From NCBI GenBank assembly GCA_950295325.1, contig OX485805.1:15425501-15489500 (forward strand): a DNA stretch of 64,000 nt, in the 5' to 3' direction. The position numbers and the translations under genes were made by a program. Below are positions 11,050 to 22,625 of this stretch, piece by piece. The notes under the pieces were generated by a model that saw only the letters and a program-made list of their open reading frames with translations, searched no databases and was not told the DNA's origin. Position 1 is the first letter of the stretch. Each line of letters begins with the position of its first letter. Source of the DNA: Polytrichum commune (taxonomy: Eukaryota > Streptophyta > Polytrichopsida > Polytrichales > Polytrichaceae).

Positions 11050-12659
11050 CTAGCAAGGGTTGCGACAAATGAGCTCTTCAATATGGATGTCGAGCTCCTC
11101 CCCAGATGTCATAATAGGTATTTGACTCAACTGCTCGTAGGACGAGTCGCGTTTTGTGCCTCTAGAAAATGTTGGAGCATGAGAACCAGATTCATATGTG
11201 GGACTTGGAGCAATCGGACTCTTACCTTGTGGCTCCGGAGGGGGGTTCATCTTATTTTTCCCCTTTCTAGTGGACTTATCCAACGAATTCTGCACCTTCT
11301 CCCGCTCTTTTTGGTCAGCTCTCTCCTCAGCTTCCTTGACCCTCAGCGCTTTCTTTCGGTCCTCTTCAATGCGTCGTTTCATTGCCTTTGCCCTCTCATT
11401 TTCATCTTCTATGGCCTGTAAGTCAACCATTTCAATTCCAGACTCACCTACAGCCTCCCTTGATTTCCTGAGCTCAGTCTCAAAAGAAGGAGTGAAACTT
11501 AAAGCGCAATCAAGATACCAGGCACCGCCGGTAAGGTGAGAACTTGTCCACGTGCGTTCTTGAAGAGCCGAGAACATGCACGCTGAGTTTGATCTATCAA
11601 GCCATGTGTTCAAGAATACAGGAAGGTCATCTTTGGAAATAGCTCCTTTCGCCAAAAGCTCGTCCTTAAAGTACCTGTGTTACGAAATAGCACATAACAT
11701 TAACATCAACAACTTCCGAACTAGCAAAACAAAGAATATGGACTGAACCAATTACTGAAATTAATGAAAAGTCCTTAAAGATTAGAGACGCACCGAAAAA
11801 GAACTCGGCGGACAACTAGGTCAGCTCCGTTAAATCCAACAAACTCGTCACCTTTTTTGAAGGAATCTTGTCCTCTGAAGTAGGTGCTGAAAGCATGGTC
11901 CCATAACTTCATGCGACAGTCTTCGATATACGCTGGCAATAACATGGGCTCACTGGCAATACTCATGTTGATAGGAACTCGGTCTTGACGCATGGTCTCG
12001 TAAAAAATGAGACTGGCCTGTTCTGAGATCTGTTAAGCAAGAAAATAAGCATCAGCTAGACCAATTTCTAAATCAAGTCGATGAAATAAAGAATGATAGT
12101 TGTGTAAATTACATGCCAAAGATGAATTCAATGAACTGAAAATTGAATAGAAGCAGTGGACTTACTCCTGCCCAGAAACAAGCCTTTGCCAAGAAATTTG
12201 CCAATTTATCTTCGTTGATAGGCTTGGGAGGTAGCTTTCGGGCCTCACGAGTGGAAGCAGATGAATTAAAGTACTCTAGCCATTTTATTTTCATTGCCGG
12301 AGACGCCCTTGAAGTTGCAATGAGCTGCAACTTCTCTAAGTTGAGGTCCGGGGAAAGTGAGTTTAACGTGTAATGTCGCTCAATCTGAAAGACAGAGCTC
12401 TTGTGAGTTCCTCAGTCAAACGGATAAGCTTAAAAGATTGATATGGACAAAGGATCAGGGTGCGTACCTCACGTAGCCAACCGTCGGTAAGCTCCGGGTT
12501 CGCCACAACAACCAATTTTCCCATTTTCATGCGAAGTGCCATAGATCTCTTCTCAACTGCGGCTTTCATCGCAGCCGCCTTGTCAGCAGGGGAGACTTCT
12601 CCTTCTGATTGCTCCACAAGCTGACGTGCACCCTCGTCGGCAGCGAGACCCAGCTCATG
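11050..12659 (-). CDS. ParB/methyltransferase gene, middle exons (coiled-coil linker)
   Basis: Four minus-strand exons keep one frame: 12659-12468, 12384-12166, 12029-11794 and 11674-11050, with donors GTACGC, GTAAGT and GTGCGT and acceptors GTGCAG, TTTCAG, AACAG and ACACAG. The first exon follows in phase from 15032. I recognise no catalytic domain. The product includes WLEYFNSSAST, LANFLAKACFWAG and AYIEDCRMKLWDHAFS, then a charged helical region rich in E/K/R (ENERAKAMKRRIEEDRKKAL), probably a coiled coil, and a basic Pro-rich stretch (STRKGKNKMNPPP) that could be a nuclear localisation signal. A stop occurs at 11050 after ICRNPC. Either the protein ends here, or an unannotated donor just before it leads to the exon at about 10110. 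I could not resolve this, so the join to the methyltransferase exons is an inference. Confidence 0.6.
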
Positions 12660-12774
12660 CTGCACAAAGAGAAAACAAGAACGAGGAAACCAAATTTTGA
12701 AATGAAAATGAAATTAATAAGTTGGACAAGATGTTTTGGACAAAAGAACTGAACTAGAGCTAGACAAATGAGAG

Positions 12775-14962
12775 CACCCGAAATCTGAACCTAGAGCCGA
12801 GGCTTCACATTGTTAGAATCTAACCTGAAATGAGGCCATCAAATCCAAAACATTAAGTGAGACCTGAAATCTGAATTTATATCCAGGGCTTCAATGTCTT
12901 TGATTTTAACCTGAAATGTGGCCAACTAGACTTATATAAAGTCAGCACCCGAAATCTCAAACTAGAGCCGAGGCTTCAAAGTGTTAGATTCTAACCTGAA
13001 ATGAGGCCAACTACATATATATAAAGTGAGCACTTGTAATTCGAACCTTGAAGCCGAGGCTTCAAAATGTGACCCTCTTGACCTCAAAATGAAGGTTTCG
13101 GTCCCGAAACCCATATATTGGACAGCCACATAATGTGAGAACCTCATATCTAAGCTTATAGGCCACTTTCAAAGACTTAGATTCTAACCTGAAATGAAGC
13201 TAACTAAACCAACATAAAGTGAGCATGTGAAAAATCAAACTAGAGCCGAGGCTTCAAAGTGTTAGATTCTAACCTGAAATGAGGCCATCCAAACCAAAAT
13301 AAAGTGAGCACCCGAATTCTCATACTAGAGCCTAGGCTTCAAAATGTTAGATTCTAACTTGAAATGTGGCAACTAGACTTATATAAAGTGAGCACCTGAA
13401 ATCTCAAACTAGAGCGGAGGCTTCAAAGTGTCAGTTTCTAAGTTCAAATGAGGCCACTTAGAGCTAGAGTCTAACCTGAAATGAGGCCAACTAAAACAAC
13501 ATAAAGTGTTTACCTTAAATCTGAACCTAGAGCCGAGGCCTCTTATTGTTAGATTCTAACCTGAAATGAGGCCAACTAGATAAATATAAAGTGAGCACCT
13601 GTAATGTGAAACTTGAAGCCGAGGCTTCAAAATGTGACCTTCTAGACCTCCAAAGGAAGGTTTCGGTCCCGAAACCCATATATTGGACACCCACATAAAA
13701 TGAGACCCTGAAATCTAAGCCTATAGGCCACTTTCAAAGATTTACATTCTAACCTGAAATGAAGCTAATTAAACCAACATAAAGTGAGCATGTGAAAAAT
13801 CAAACTAGAGCCGAAGGTTCAAAGTGTTAGATTCTAACCTGAAAAGAGGCCAAACACACATATATAAAGTGAGCACCCGAAATATCAAACTAGAGCCGAG
13901 GCTTCAAAGTGTTAGATTATAACTTGAAATGAGGCCAACTAGATATATATAAAGTGAGCACCTTTAATTGAACCTTGAAGCCGGGGCTTCAGGGTGTGAC
14001 CCTCTAGACCTCAAAAGGAAGGTTTCGGTCTCGAAACCCATATATTGGACAACCACATAATGTGAGAACCTGATATCTAAGCTTATAGGCCACTTTCAAA
14101 GACTTAGATTCTAACTTGAAATGAGGCCAACTAAAACAACTTAAAGTGAGCACCCGAATTCTCATATTACAGTCTAGGCTTCAAAGTGTTAGATTCTAAC
14201 CTGAAATGAGGCCAAGTAGACTTATATAAAGTGAGCACCTGAAATCTCAAACAAGAGGCGAGGCTTCAAAGTGTTAGATTCTAACCTGAAATGAGGCCAT
14301 CCAAACCAACATAAAGTGAGCACCCGAATTCTCATACTAGAGCCTAGGCTTCAAAATGTTAGATTCTAACTTGAAATGTGGCAACTAGACTTACATAAAG
14401 TGAGCACCTGAAATCTCAAACTAGACCGGAGGCTTCAAAGTGCCAGTTTCTAAGTTCAAATGAGGCCACTTAGAGCTAGAGTCTAACCTGAAATGAGGCC
14501 AACTAAAACAACATAAAGTGTTTACCTTAAATCTGAACTTAGAGCCGAGGCCTCTTATTGTTAGATTCTAATCTGAAATGAGGCCAACTAGATAAATATA
14601 AAGTGAGCACCTGTAATGTGAAACTTGAAGCCGAGGCTTCAAAATGTGACCTTCTAGACCTCAAAAGGAAGGTTTCGGTCCCAAAACCCATATATTGGAC
14701 ACCCACATAAAATGAGACCCTGAAATCTAAGCCTATAGGCCACTTTCAAAGATTTACATTCTAACATGAAATGAAGGTAACTAAACCAACATAAAGTGAG
14801 CATGTGAAAAATCAAACTAGAGCCGAGGCTTCAAAGTGTTAGATTCTAACCTGAAATGAGGCTACTTAGGAACCTTCTAATTGGGGTTCGGTCCCGAATC
14901 CCATATATTGGATATCCACAAAATGTGAGAACCTGAAATCTTAACCTATAGCCCACCATCAA
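12775..14962 (-). repeat. Satellite array 2 (minus orientation)
   Basis: This has the same monomers as array 1 in reverse complement, for example CTAGAGCCGAGGCTTCAAA, CTAACCTGAAATGAGGCC, ATAAAGTGAGCACC and GGTTTCGGTCCCGAAACC followed by CATATATTGGAC. Some monomers carry the inverted repeat TTGAAGCC-GA-GGCTTCAA. A longer-range duplication of about 1 kb is visible: the segment from about 13254 resembles that from about 14266. The array fills the intron between the exons ending at 15032 and starting at 12659. Confidence 0.95.
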
Positions 14963-15031
14963 AGTTCACATATTTTACAAAATCATTAGGACTATTCCGT
15001 AACGCACTTGAAATATGAAATTTGTAAATAC

Positions 15032-15947
15032 ATGTAATGGTAACGAATACCAAGTCTTCTGAGACTTCTTGCCCTTTTTGAGGTCGGTTGGACTCAAAAT
15101 GTCATTGAATTGTTCAATTGACATAAGACCATACTTCTGAACCTTGAAGAGGATATGGACAATGTTGGTCTTCACATGAGAGTCCTCTGTATGTCTAAAT
15201 ACAAAAATCAAATGGAAGATATTAGATTATCGTAATAAGAAAGAAAGTGAAATCATATTGAATTTTCAATGAAAGATTATATATCAAAAGAGAATGAACA
15301 TACTTGTTTATGTTGTGCATGACTTGCATAATAAGTCTATTTTTCCCCTTTGTATCAAGGAGAATTGAATCCACCAAATAATGCCAATCCTCATCAGTTC
15401 GGTGAAGTCTGTCAATGTGATTTAACCAAGCTTGACGCCTATGGTTGCCGTCACACACAAAAAACATCAAATTTGTGAATGGAGCCAACGCTGGATCCGA
15501 GAGGAGAAATGAGTTGAAAATGGCGTTTTTGGCGTCCCAAATAGGACCCCAAGAAGCTTTATCAGCTTCCGTCACTTCATGGGTATTTCCGTCTTCATTG
15601 GTGATTGTAACATAAAAGACCGAAGCGCCTTCCCTGTATCCGTGCACAAATTCTTGCTCGAGCTTAGCAAGATCGGATGCCAGAGTTGGCCGTACCATTG
15701 GCATTGCCATCAATCTGCACAACGAAATATTAAATCGCGAAGAGCTGTTTGGTTGAAATCTCAAGCTTGTAATCGTGGCCACAGAGTTAACTTTTTGCCT
15801 GGTCCGAATCTCATCCTCACTACCTAGAAAGTGAGCATCATCTCAAAGAGACTCTTCTTCTATCTCATGCTCGTCCTCTAGTATATCCATATCTGGAAGC
15901 TTTTCCTCCGATACTTGTGTCGAAGGTGGCGAAGATATAGCATGCAC
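15032..15947 (-). CDS. ParB-like domain exons of the ParB/methyltransferase gene (one nonsense codon)
   Basis: A minus-strand frame runs 15947-15304 (acceptor TTGGTAG at 15948; donor GTATGT at 15303) and continues in phase in 15194-15032. The central motif FFVCDGNHRRQAW (about 15465-15427), followed by a hydrophobic/charged stretch and HNINK, resembles the ParB/sulfiredoxin-fold signature, D/G-G-x-H-R-xx-A. ParB domains next to amino-methyltransferases are familiar from phages and mobile elements. An acidic stretch (DMDILEDEHEIEEES) precedes an in-frame TGA at 15845-15843, consistent with a CGA to TGA change, so translation may instead start at a downstream Met (MAMPMVRP, near 15707) or the gene may be decaying. 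The 5' end beyond 15948 is not visible because satellite array 3 begins there. The last exon could alternatively end at 15051. Confidence 0.6.
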
Positions 15948-16042
15948 CTACCAAAGAGTCAACACATTGTAGATCAAAGTAAGTATCATTTGACCCAAAT
16001 TGATAATGTTGCTTTGTAATTAACCTCTAACCATTAGAGCCA

Positions 16043-19000
16043 TATAATATGAGAACCTGAAATCTTAGCCTATAGTCCATCTTCAAGTACTACATTCTAA
16101 CCTGAAATGAGGCCAACTACACACATATAAAGTGAGCATTTGAAATCTCAAAGTATAGCCGAGGCTTGAAAGTGTTAGTTTCTAAGTTGAAATGAGCCCA
16201 CCTAGGGACCTCCCAAGGAAGGTTTCGGTCCTGAACCCCATATATATTGGACAGCCACGTAATCTGAGAACGTGAAATCTAAGGCTAGAGCCCAGCTTCA
16301 AATACTACATTCTAACTTGAAATGAGGCCAACTACACATATATAAAGTGAGCACCCGAATTCTCAAAGTAGAGCCAAAGCTTCAAAGTGTGAGATTCTAA
16401 CCTGAAATGAGGCTATCTAGACTTATATAAAGTGAGCACCCGAAATCTGAACCTAGAACCGAGGCTTCATTCGTTAGCTTCTAACCTGAAATGAGGCCAC
16501 TTAGGCACCTCCAAATGAAGGGTTCGGTTCCGAACCCCATATATTGGACAGCCACATAATTATGAGAACTTGAAATCTGAGCCTATAGCCCTCCTTCAAG
16601 GTGTGAGATTCTAACCTAAAATGAGGCCAACAGGACATATATAAAGTGAGCACCCGAATTCTCAAAGAAGAGCCGAGGCTTCAAGGTGTGAGATTGTAAC
16701 CTGAAATAAGGCCATGTAGACTTATATAAAGTGAGCACCCGAAATCTGAACCTAGAACCGAGGCTTCATTCGTTAGCTTCTAACCTGAAATGAGGCCACT
16801 TAGGCACCTCCAAATGAAGGGTTCGGTCCCGAACCCCATATATTGGACAACCACATAATTATGAGAACTTGAAATCTGAGCCTATAGCCCTCCTTCAAGG
16901 TGTGAGATTGTAACCTGAAATGAGGCCATGTAGACTTATATAAAGTGAGCACCCGAAATCTGAACCTAGAACCGAGGCTTCATTCGTTAGCTTCTAACCT
17001 GAAATGAGGCCACTTAGGCACCTCCAAATGAAGGGTTCGGTCCCGAACCCCATATATTGGATAACCACATAATATGAGAACCTGAAATCTAAGCCTAGAG
17101 CCCTCCTTCAAGGTGTGAGATTGTAACCTGAAATGAGGCCATGTAGACTTATATAAAGTGAGCACCCGAAATCTGAACCTAGAACCGAGGCTTCATTCGT
17201 TAGCTTCTAACCTGAAATGAGGCCACTTAGGCACCTCCAAATGAAGGGTTCGGTCCCGAACCCCATATATTGGATAACCACATAATATGAGAACCTGAAA
17301 TCTAAGCCTAGAGCCCTCCTTCAAGGTGTGAGATTGTAACCTGAAATGAGGCCATGTAGACTTATATAAAGTGAGCACCCGAAATCTGAACCTAGAACCG
17401 AGGCTTCATTCGTTAGCTTCTAACCTGAAATGAGGCCACTTAGGCACCTCCAAATGAAGGGTTCGGTCCCGAACCCCATATATTGGACAGCCACATAATT
17501 ATGAAAACTTGAAATCTGAGCCTATAGCCCTCCTTCAAGGTGTGAGATTGTAACATGAAATGAGGCCATGTAGACTTATATAAAGTGAGCACCCGAAATC
17601 TGAACCTAGAACCGAGGCTTCATTCGTTAGCTTCTAACCTGAAATGAGGCCACTTAGGCACCTCCAAATGAAGGGTTCGGTCCCGAACCCCATATATTGG
17701 ACAGCCACATAATTATGAGAACTTGAAATCTGAGCCTATAGCCCTCCTTCAAGGTGTGAGATTCTAACCTGAAATGAGGCCATGTAGACTTATATAAAGT
17801 GAGCACCCGAAATCTGAACCTAGAACCGAGGCTTCATTCGTTAGCTTCTAACCTGAAATGAGGCCACTTAGGCACCTCCAAATGAAGGGTTCGGTCCCGA
17901 ACCCCATATATTGGACAACCACATAATTATGAGAACTTGAAATCTGAGCCTATAGCCCTCCTTCAAGGTGTGAGATTGTAACCTGAAATGAGGCCATGTA
18001 GACTTATATAAAGTGAGCACCCGAAATCTGAACCTAGAACCGAGGCTTCATTCGTTAGCTTCTAACCTGAAATGAGGCCACTTAGGCACCTCCAAATGAA
18101 GGGTTCGGTCCCGAACCCCATATATTGGATAACCACATAATATGAGAACCTGAAATCTAAGCCTAGAGCCCTCCTTCAAGGTGTGAGATTGTAACCTGAA
18201 ATGAGGCCATGTAGACTTATATAAAGTGAGCACCCGAAATCTGAACCTAGAACCGAGGCTTCATTCGTTAGCTTCTAACCTGAAATGAGGCCACTTAGGC
18301 ACCTCCAAATGAAGGGTTCGGTCCCGAACCCCATATATTGGATAACCACATAATATGAGAACCTGAAATCTAAGCCTAGAGCCCTCCTTCAAGGTGTGAG
18401 ATTGTAACCTGAAATGAGGCCATGTAGACTTATATAAAGTGAGCACCCGAAATCTGAACCTAGAACCGAGGCTTCATTCGTTAGCTTCTAACCTGAAATG
18501 AGGCCACTTAGGCACCTCCAAATGAAGGGTTCGGTCCCGAACCCCATATATTGGACAGCCACATAATTATGAAAACTTGAAATCTGAGCCTATAGCCCTC
18601 CTTCAAGGTGTGAGATTGTAACATGAAATGAGGCCATGTAGACTTATATAAAGTGAGCACCCGAAATCTGAACCTAGAACCGAGGCTTCATTCGTTAGCT
18701 TCTAACCTGAAATGAGGCCACTTAGGCACCTCCAAATGAAGGGTTCGGTCCCGAACCCCATATATTGGACAGCCACATAATTATGAGAACTTGAAATCTG
18801 AGCCTATAGCCCTCCTTCAAGGTGTGAGATTCTAACCTGAAATGAGGCCATGTAGACTTATATAAAGTGAGCACCCGAAATCTGAACCTAGAACCGAGGC
18901 TTCATTCGTTAGCTTCTAACCTGAAATGAGGCCACTTAGGCACCTCCAAATGAAGGGTTCGGTCCCGAACCCCATATATTGGACAACCACATAATTATGA

Positions 19001-21020
19001 GAACCTGAAATCTAAGCCTAGAGCCCTCCTTCAAGGTGTGAGATTGTAACCTGAAATGAGGCCATGTAGACTTATATAAAGTGAGCACCCGAAATCTGAA
19101 CCTAGAACCGAGGCTTCATTCGTTAGCTTCTAACCTGAAATGAGGCCACTTAGGCACCTCCAAATGAAGGGTTCGGTCCCGAACCCCATATATTGGATAA
19201 CCACATAATATGAGAACCTGAAATCTAAGCCTAGAGCCCTCCTTCAAGGTGTGAGATTGTAACCTGAAATGAGGCCATGTAGACTTATATAAAGTGAGCA
19301 CCCGAAATCTGAACCTAGAACCGAGGCTTCATTCGTTAGCTTCTAACCTGAAATGAGGCCACTTAGGCACCTCCAAATGAAGGGTTCGGTCCCGAACCCC
19401 ATATATTGGATAACCACATAATATGAGAACCTGAAATCTAAGCCTAGAGCCCATCCTCAAATTCTACATTCTAACTTGAAATATGGCCAACTACACACAT
19501 ATAAAGTGAGCACTTGAAATCTCAAAGTAGAGCCGAGGCTTGAAAGTGTTAGTCTCTAAATTCAAATGAGCCCACCTAAGGACCTCCAAAAGAAGGTTTC
19601 GGTCCCGAACCCCATATATTGGATAGCCTAGGGACCGCCAAAGGAAGGTTTCGGTCCCGAACCCCATATATTGGACAGCCTAGGGACCGCCAAAGGAAGG
19701 TTTCGGTCCCGAATCCCATATATTGGACAGCCTAGGGACCTCCAAATGAAGGTTTCGGTCCCGAACCCCATATATTGGACAGCCACATAATCTGAGAACA
19801 TGAAATCTAAGCTTAGAGCCCATCCTCAAAGCTTCAAAGCTTAAGACTCTAACCTGAAATGAGGCCAACTAGACTTATATAAAGTGAGTACCTGTAATTT
19901 GAACCTTGACGCCGAGATCTCAGGGTCTGACCCTCTAGACCTCAAAAGGAAGGTTTCGGTCCCGAAACCCTTATATTGGACATCCACATAAAGTGATAAC
20001 ATGAAATCTAAGCCTATAGGCCACTTTCAAAGAGTTAGATTCTAACCAGAAATGAGGCCAACTAAAACAACATAGAGTGAGAACCTGAAATCTTAGCCTA
20101 TAGCCCACCTTCAAATTCAAGATTCTAACCTGAAATGAGGCCAACAAGACATATATAAAGTGAGCACCCGAAATCTCAAAGTAGAGCCGAGGCCTCTAAT
20201 TGTTAGATTCTAAGTTGAAATGAGGCCACCCAGGGACATCCAAAGGAAGGTTTCGGTCCCGAAACCCATATATTGGACTTCCACATAAAGTGATAACCTG
20301 ATGTCTAAGCCTATATGCCACTTTCAAAGTGTTAGATTCTAACCCGAAATGAGGCCAACTAAGACAACATAGATTGATCACCTAAAATCTGAACCTAGAG
20401 AGGAGGCCTCTAATTGTAAGATTCCAACCTGAAATGAGGCCAACTAGACATATATAAAGTGAGCACCCGAAATCTCAATGTAGAGCCGAGGCTTCAAAGT
20501 GTTAGATTCTAACCTGAAATGAGGCCATTTAGGGACCTCAAAAGGAAGGTTTCGGTCCCGAAACCCATATATTAGACACCCACATAAAGTGACTACCAGA
20601 GATCTAAGCCTATAGGCCACTTTCAAAGAGTTAGATTCTAACCTCAAATGAGGCGAACTAAATCAACATAGAGTGAGAACCTGAAATCTTAGCCTATAGC
20701 CCACCTTCAAATTCAAGATTCTAACCTGAAACGAGGCCAACAAGACATACATAAAGTGAGCACCCGAAATCTCAAAGTGGAGCCGAGGCTTCAAAGTGTT
20801 CGTTTCTAAGTTGAAATGAGGCCACCCAGGGACCTCCAAAGGAAGGTTTCGGTCCCGAAACCCATATATTGGACTTCCACATAAAGTGATAACCTGATGT
20901 CTAAGCCTATATGCCACTTTCAAAGTGTTAGATTCTAACCCGAAATGAGGCCAACTAAGACAACATAGATTGATCACCTAAAATCTGAACCTAGAGAGGA
21001 GGCCTCTAATTGTAAGATTC
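16043..21020 (-). repeat. Satellite array 3 (minus orientation) with higher-order structure
   Basis: This is five kilobases of the same satellite in minus orientation. Between about 16465 and 19440 the repeat is homogenised into units of 213-215 bp, each with CGAGGCTTCATTCGTTAGCT, GGTTCGGTCCCGAACC and CATATATTGGA. Five consecutive units form a 1068-bp higher-order repeat: starts near 16978, 18046 and 19114 carry the same internal pattern of unit lengths (213, 213, 215, 213, 214). The flanks (16043-16460 and 19440-21020) are more diverged monomers, and about 20090-20360 is nearly repeated at about 20680-21018. The array stops abruptly at about 21020, next to the transposase reading frame. Confidence 0.95.
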
Positions 21021-21030
21021 CATCCCCCTT

Positions 21031-21794
21031 ATGATCCCTCTTGGAGATGATGGTCTAGCCAAAGTCGCGGAGTCGTTCCTTAGTCTGAGGTTTAGATTCC
21101 ACCCAAACTCAATTCATGTCGAGGAAGAGGTCTTTGATGACAACGGTGACTTGAGTCACACTGTCCTTCAGATGTCCTTTCGCATTGACGATGGTAGGGT
21201 TTGGTTCTTGCTCCCTGTAAAGTACAAGGCCATAGGCGTCACCGAGTCGGAGATGGCCACCACAACTGTGTTGCTAACACCAGGCGTGTCCCTCACCTCC
21301 ACCACGCAGGCTCCTCTTTTGGCGACGGTCAAGAAGGAGCCCGGCATCCAAGAGGTTACCTTGCTCAGCGATGACTCTGATGATGATGTGCCACCTGCCT
21401 CAGACATTACCCCATGCCACCTCCATCGCAGGATCAACCCTTCATCAATCCTCTCAGGATTCCACACTCGCCTACTGTGAGTCAACCACCTACTTCCAGA
21501 CCCCCAGTTCACCCAGGTGTCTCCATAGATCGTCCCAGTGTTGTCCAGCAATTGAAGTTGCTTGCAACCCGACCAGGGTCCAAGAACATCCTCAAGAGTA
21601 TTGATTATGAATCCGTTAGGCATGAGAAGGTTGACTTCCTCCCCTCTGTTTTTGACGGCGACGTCATCTTTGAGTTTCCTCCTCTCGGAGCTGATGCTCC
21701 CCATTCCCATGCTAGACTCATGTTCGGTATGGACAAACGTTTCGACGGTCATGCTTGGTGTAGGACAAAGACCTCTAACATTACTAATGATCTC
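21031..21794 (+). pseudogene. MULE-type transposase gene, 5' part (frameshifted)
   Basis: The reading frame begins at an ATG at 21031, 11 bp after the satellite array; the true 5' end could lie upstream or the array could occupy an intron. The first frame (MIPLGDDGLAKVAESF..) has an acidic patch (LLSDDSDDD) and shifts near 21405-21413, where one base appears missing in a C-run (ACCCCATG); the second frame continues to 21790 and includes RHEKVDFLPSVFDGDVIFEF. Coding is then cut by the retrotransposon at 21795; the sequence TCTC at 21791-21794 is the left target duplication. The frame resumes in phase at 31686 when the insert and one duplication copy are ignored. Confidence 0.7.
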
Positions 21795-22341
21795 TGTCGT
21801 GTAAATAGCGATCGTGTGTCACTGCAGCTCGAGTACCAACCACCACTAACAAACAAAACTAAAACATAGCAAAGTCACACATAAACAACACACCTCGACA
21901 GGGAAGGAAGAGAGTAGAACACTCATAATAGCTCTAAATCTCTTCAAATGCACACAAATTAGTCAAGCTATCTCTCACTCCACCAAGGGAGAATCCAAGA
22001 GTGTAAGTAGGGGAAGAAGAACTCAAGATTTATTGCAAAATCATGCAATCTACACCTCACACAAGCTCTCTCCACACACTAACTCACAAGACTTGACTTG
22101 GCAAGAATGCCAAGCCAAGGAGGAGGCTCCTCACTTAGGAGCCTTCCTCTCCACATCTAGATTCATCCATCCAAATCTAGATGGATGAAACCCAACGGAT
22201 ATGGTGCGGCTTTCGACGCCGCATACCGTGACAGCTGTCGTGTAAATAGCGATCGTGTGTCACTGCAGCTCGAGTACCAACCACCACTAACAAACAAAAC
22301 TAAAACATAGCAAAGTCACACATAAACAACACACCTCGACA
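21795..22341 (-). repeat. Left compound terminus: beta - alpha - gc - beta
   Basis: Beta (106 bp) occurs at 21795-21900 and 22236-22341; alpha (333 bp) lies between at 21901-22233, followed by the dinucleotide gc at 22234-22235. Beta begins TGTCG and ends CGACA. The alpha/gc/beta joint reads GACAGCTGTC, a palindrome made of the two outer ends of the whole element. Alpha includes a small hairpin, GCGGC..GCCGC near 22207-22222. With the single alpha at the far end, this gives the order alpha - coding - beta - alpha - beta in element orientation. Confidence 0.9.
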
Positions 22342-22355
22342 TGCCCCCCCTCAGC
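22342..22355 (-). promoter_or_regulatory. Candidate polypurine tract
   Basis: Read on the minus strand, the sequence GAGGGGGGG lies two bases (ca) before the beta block that begins TGTCGAGG. A purine run directly upstream of the 3' terminal repeat primes plus-strand DNA synthesis in LTR retroelements. Its place next to beta suggests that the functional 3' repeat starts with beta. Confidence 0.65.
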
Positions 22356-22625
22356 TGACTATGGAGTCCCGCCAAGCAGCTAGGACCAATGCCAATCTAA
22401 AGGGCATGGATCATGAAAGATTGCTCCGCAACTAACTAGTGTGGTAAACGTTATTCCAAGGAACTGTAGGCTGGGTGCAAGGTGAGCCCCATCCTTAATC
22501 GCCTCTGATGTTTGGCCATCAGATCCCAAAGAATTAAATCCACCGCCTCATGTCGATTGCGTCTCTAAGCCATAACTCTTCATTTTCCATTTGGACAAGC
22601 ACAAGATGATGAAAACCACACAGGA

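Noticed and set aside
16980-19301. Repeated identical 61-aa frames on the minus strand
   Set aside because: They are translations of the 213-bp satellite unit and recur only because the unit recurs. No gene features are present.
7505-21020. Regularly spaced repeats as a CRISPR array
   Set aside because: The monomers are contiguous, with no unique spacers, and the host is a plant nuclear genome.
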